Positions 61,439 to 63,301 of a stretch of 63,301 bases of DNA are shown in pieces. The position numbers and the translations under genes are program-made. The notes below the pieces were generated by a model. It ran no database searches. It was not told where the DNA came from and saw only the letters and a list, made by a program, of their open reading frames with translations. Location of the stretch: the NCBI RefSeq assembly GCF_004327985.1, contig NZ_SJDL01000032.1, positions 1-63,301 of the forward strand, given 5' to 3'. The stretch is from Marinobacter halodurans (GTDB lineage: Bacteria; Pseudomonadota; Gammaproteobacteria; Pseudomonadales; Oleiphilaceae). Position 1 is the stretch's first letter. Every line of letters starts with the position of its first letter.

Positions 61439-62536
61439 TCACGATACTCGACTGCAGAACCGGGCGAGCGTCTCTTCAAGCTTTTGCGTGGGGAAGTCGG
61501 ACGTTACGACCGCCTTGCCGAGCGACTCCAACAGGACCAGGCGCAGCGCACCATCGACATTTTTTTTGTCGACCGCCATCAGCCGAAGGAAATCCTCCGG
61601 CGTCATGTCCGCAGGTGGTTCGAGCGGCAGGCCGGCACTTTGCAGGACACGGACAACACGCTCCAAGTCGTCAGCACTCAGATAACCGAGACGACAGGAC
61701 AGGTCAGCCGCCATCAGCATGCCGGTTCCCACAGCTTCACCATGAAGCCAGGTGCCGTACCCGGTAAATGTCTCGATGGCATGGCCAAACGTGTGACCAA
61801 GATTGAGGATGGCGCGCAACCCGCCTTCTTTCTCGTCCACGGCGACAACGTCCGCCTTGCAGGCGCAGGACCGGTAAATGGCCTCAACCATAGCGACCGC
61901 ATCCAGCGACCGGAGGGCGGCCATGTTGTCCTCCAGCCACTCCAGGAAAGCCGGCTCACGAATCAGGCCATACTTAATGACCTCCGCCAGCCCGGCGGGC
62001 AGCTCCCGTGGCGGCAGACTGCCCTGGGTATCGGTATCGATCAGCACCACCTCCGGCTGATGGAACGCGCCGATCATGTTCTTACCCAGCGGGTGGTTGA
62101 TCCCCGTCTTGCCACCGACCGAAGAATCCACCTGTGACAACAGCGTGGTCGGGATCTGGATAAATTGAACGCCACGCTGGTAGCAGGCAGCGGCAAAGCC
62201 GGTCATATCGCCGATCACGCCACCGCCCAGGGCAACCAGGGTGGTTTTCCGCGTGTGCCGTTTTTCCAGCAATGCGTCAAAAATAAGGTTCAGCGTTTCC
62301 CAGTTCTTGTACCGTTCGCCGTCGGGTAACACCACACTGTCAACTGCCTTGCCGGGGAAGGATCCGGTCGCGCGCTCCAGGTACAGCGGCGCCACCGTCT
62401 CGTTGGTGACGATCAGGGCGCGATCCCCCTTGACATAGGATGACAGGTCGGCGGATCCGAGCAGTCCCTGGCCAATCAGAATCGGGTAGCTGCGGTCGCC
62501 GAGATCCACCGTTAGTGTGCGCGCGACGTCAGGCAT
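61439..62536 (-). CDS. aroB: 3-dehydroquinate synthase
   Basis: AroB makes 3-dehydroquinate from DAHP, using NAD+ and a divalent metal. The 365-residue protein has the NAD-binding [24 protein letters not shown] and metal-site segments ([26 protein letters not shown]). It overlaps aroK by 8 nt and is followed by damX 21 bp later. Confidence 0.97.
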   Translation of the reverse strand: MPDVARTLTVDLGDRSYPILIGQGLLGSADLSSYVKGDRALIVTNETVAPLYLERATGSFPGKAVDSVVLPDGERYKNWETLNLIFDALLEKRHTRKTTLVALGGGVIGDMTGFAAACYQRGVQFIQIPTTLLSQVDSSVGGKTGINHPLGKNMIGAFHQPEVVLIDTDTQGSLPPRELPAGLAEVIKYGLIREPAFLEWLEDNMAALRSLDAVAMVEAIYRSCACKADVVAVDEKEGGLRAILNLGHTFGHAIETFTGYGTWLHGEAVGTGMLMAADLSCRLGYLSADDLERVVRVLQSAGLPLEPPADMTPEDFLRLMAVDKKNVDGALRLVLLESLGKAVVTSDFPTQKLEETLARFCSRVS

Positions 62537-63095
62537 GCTTGTGTCCTTCCTTTCTCAGGTGACGTTTCTTGCGGGAGGTGCGTGGCTTGATGCGGTTGAG
62601 GAGTTGACGCACCACAAGCCTGGGACTCTTTTTATCGGTCATCATCACGATATCAGCCAGGCGGCTGTATATCGGGTTGCGTCGGTCGAACAGGTCCTGC
62701 AGTACGGCACGGGGATCCTCCTGCTGGAGCAGGGGGCGATTGCGATCGCGCCGGGTCCGTTCGAACTGCTGATCCACCGATGTCTTGAGATAGACGATCA
62801 GCGCACCCCGACGCAGGCAGGCATGGTTTTCCTCCCGCATGACCGCTCCGCCGCCGGTGGCAATCACCGCACCGGTTTCGTGGGACAATTCTTCGAGAAT
62901 ATTGCTCTCGCGGGTCCGGAAGCCGCTCTCACCCTCGACGTCGAATATCCACGGGATATTGGCCCCGCAGCGCTCTTCGATGAGGCGGTCGGAGTCGATA
63001 AAGCGATAGCCCAGTTCTCTGGCCAATAGACGGCCAATCGTGCTTTTTCCAGCCCCCATCGGGCCCACGAGCACAATACGTTCCGGCAACGGCAT
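62529..63095 (-). CDS. aroK: Shikimate kinase
   Basis: AroK phosphorylates shikimate. The 188-residue P-loop kinase has Walker [10 protein letters not shown] (11-19), the shikimate-binding [11 protein letters not shown] region and TGGGAV. The C-terminal tail is unusually basic ([14 protein letters not shown]). In relatives pilQ lies directly upstream; here a group II intron end lies 81 bp upstream of the start. Confidence 0.96.
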   Translation of the reverse strand: MPLPERIVLVGPMGAGKSTIGRLLARELGYRFIDSDRLIEERCGANIPWIFDVEGESGFRTRESNILEELSHETGAVIATGGGAVMREENHACLRRGALIVYLKTSVDQQFERTRRDRNRPLLQQEDPRAVLQDLFDRRNPIYSRLADIVMMTDKKSPRLVVRQLLNRIKPRTSRKKRHLRKEGHKHA

Positions 63096-63175
63096 AGTTC
63101 AGCTCAATCCAGTACAGGGCGCTGAGCATAGCACAGGCGCGATTCCTGCGATAAGCGCCCGTTTGCCTCCGCACA

Positions 63176-63301
63176 ATCGAGTAGGAGGGGGAGTTGCCTC
63201 CCCCGTCCTCTCACACCACCGGGCATACGGTTCCGTACCACGGCGGTTCATGATTGGCTCTGAAGCCGGTTTATCGTATCCAGCAAACTGACCAGAGACA
63301 G
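63176..63301 (-). mobile_element. 3' end of a group II intron (domains V and VI), truncated by the window edge
   Basis: Read on the minus strand, about 34 nt at 63215-63248 form a domain V hairpin: ACCGCCG pairs with CGGTGGT, with a CGC triad, and TACG pairs with CGTA in the upper stem. Domain VI follows: GGGGGAG-GCAA-CTCCCCC (63187-63204), a likely bulged branch-point A at 63182, and the end CGAT at 63176, matching the AY 3' terminus. Upstream, the minus strand has an open frame to a TGA at 63250-63248 that could be the last residues of the intron-encoded protein. The rest of the intron lies right of the window. Confidence 0.8.

Noticed and set aside
62929-63174. Minus-strand 81-codon frame upstream of aroK as a possible pilQ remnant
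   Set aside because: It overlaps aroK in another frame and shows no secretin pattern.
63040-63291. Plus-strand frame across the aroK upstream region
   Set aside because: It is the complement of group II intron domains V and VI; the base-pairing pattern explains the sequence better than coding.

Overview
This 63.3-kb window is chromosomal housekeeping DNA from a GC-rich gammaproteobacterium. Gene content and order point to Marinobacter or a close relative: an ilvIHC-pssA block, pilSR next to a minor-pilin cluster, ispH-fkpB-lspA-ileS-ribF, rplU-rpmA-obgE-proB, a wax ester synthase-like acyltransferase, pgpA-thiL-nusB-ribH-ribBX-ribD-nrdR-glyA, ettA-radA, hemE-gltD-gltB and damX-aroB-aroK. The assignment is by family recognition and synteny; no database search was run.

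Layout. 0-0.5 kb: tandem strong promoters pointing out of the left edge, with the TAGAAT-GCGC form used by stable-RNA operons, so an rRNA (or tRNA) operon probably lies just to the left. 0.5-5 kb: pssA and branched-chain amino acid genes with a long upstream leader. 5-13 kb: a DUF4124 protein, clpB behind a sigma-32-type promoter, pgeF-rluD, bamD and nadE. 13-24 kb: type IV pilus regulators PilS/PilR, a lone FimT-like pilin, and an oppositely oriented minor-pilin/PilY1 operon that is visibly more AT-rich than its surroundings. 24-36 kb: isoprenoid, lipoprotein-processing, tRNA charging, flavin, lipid II flippase and ribosomal protein genes. 36-42 kb: octaprenyl diphosphate synthase, a glutathionyl-hydroquinone reductase paired with a LysR regulator, a WS/DGAT enzyme, a DUF2057 lipoprotein and a small DUF6316-like protein. 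42-48.5 kb: a leftward run for phospholipid, thiamine, riboflavin, transcription antitermination, nucleotide-reduction regulation and serine/glycine metabolism. 48.8-63.1 kb: ettA, radA, a PilZ protein, hemE, glutamate synthase, damX, aroB and aroK. 63.18 kb to the right edge: the 3' end (domains V and VI) of a group II intron on the minus strand.

How it fits together. Most genes form conserved operons with 4-8 nt overlaps. Points that stand out are the group II intron end just upstream of aroK, the tandem stable-RNA promoters at the left edge, a PilY1 adhesin with a carbohydrate-binding-like insertion splitting its von Willebrand A region, a riboflavin operon that lacks ribE and carries a RibB fused to a zinc-ligand-less RibA-like domain, a WS/DGAT with an altered HHxxxDG motif, and a structured ilvI leader. 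I found no CRISPR array, prophage, defence island, tRNA gene or complete insertion sequence. Nothing here is clearly a wholly new system.
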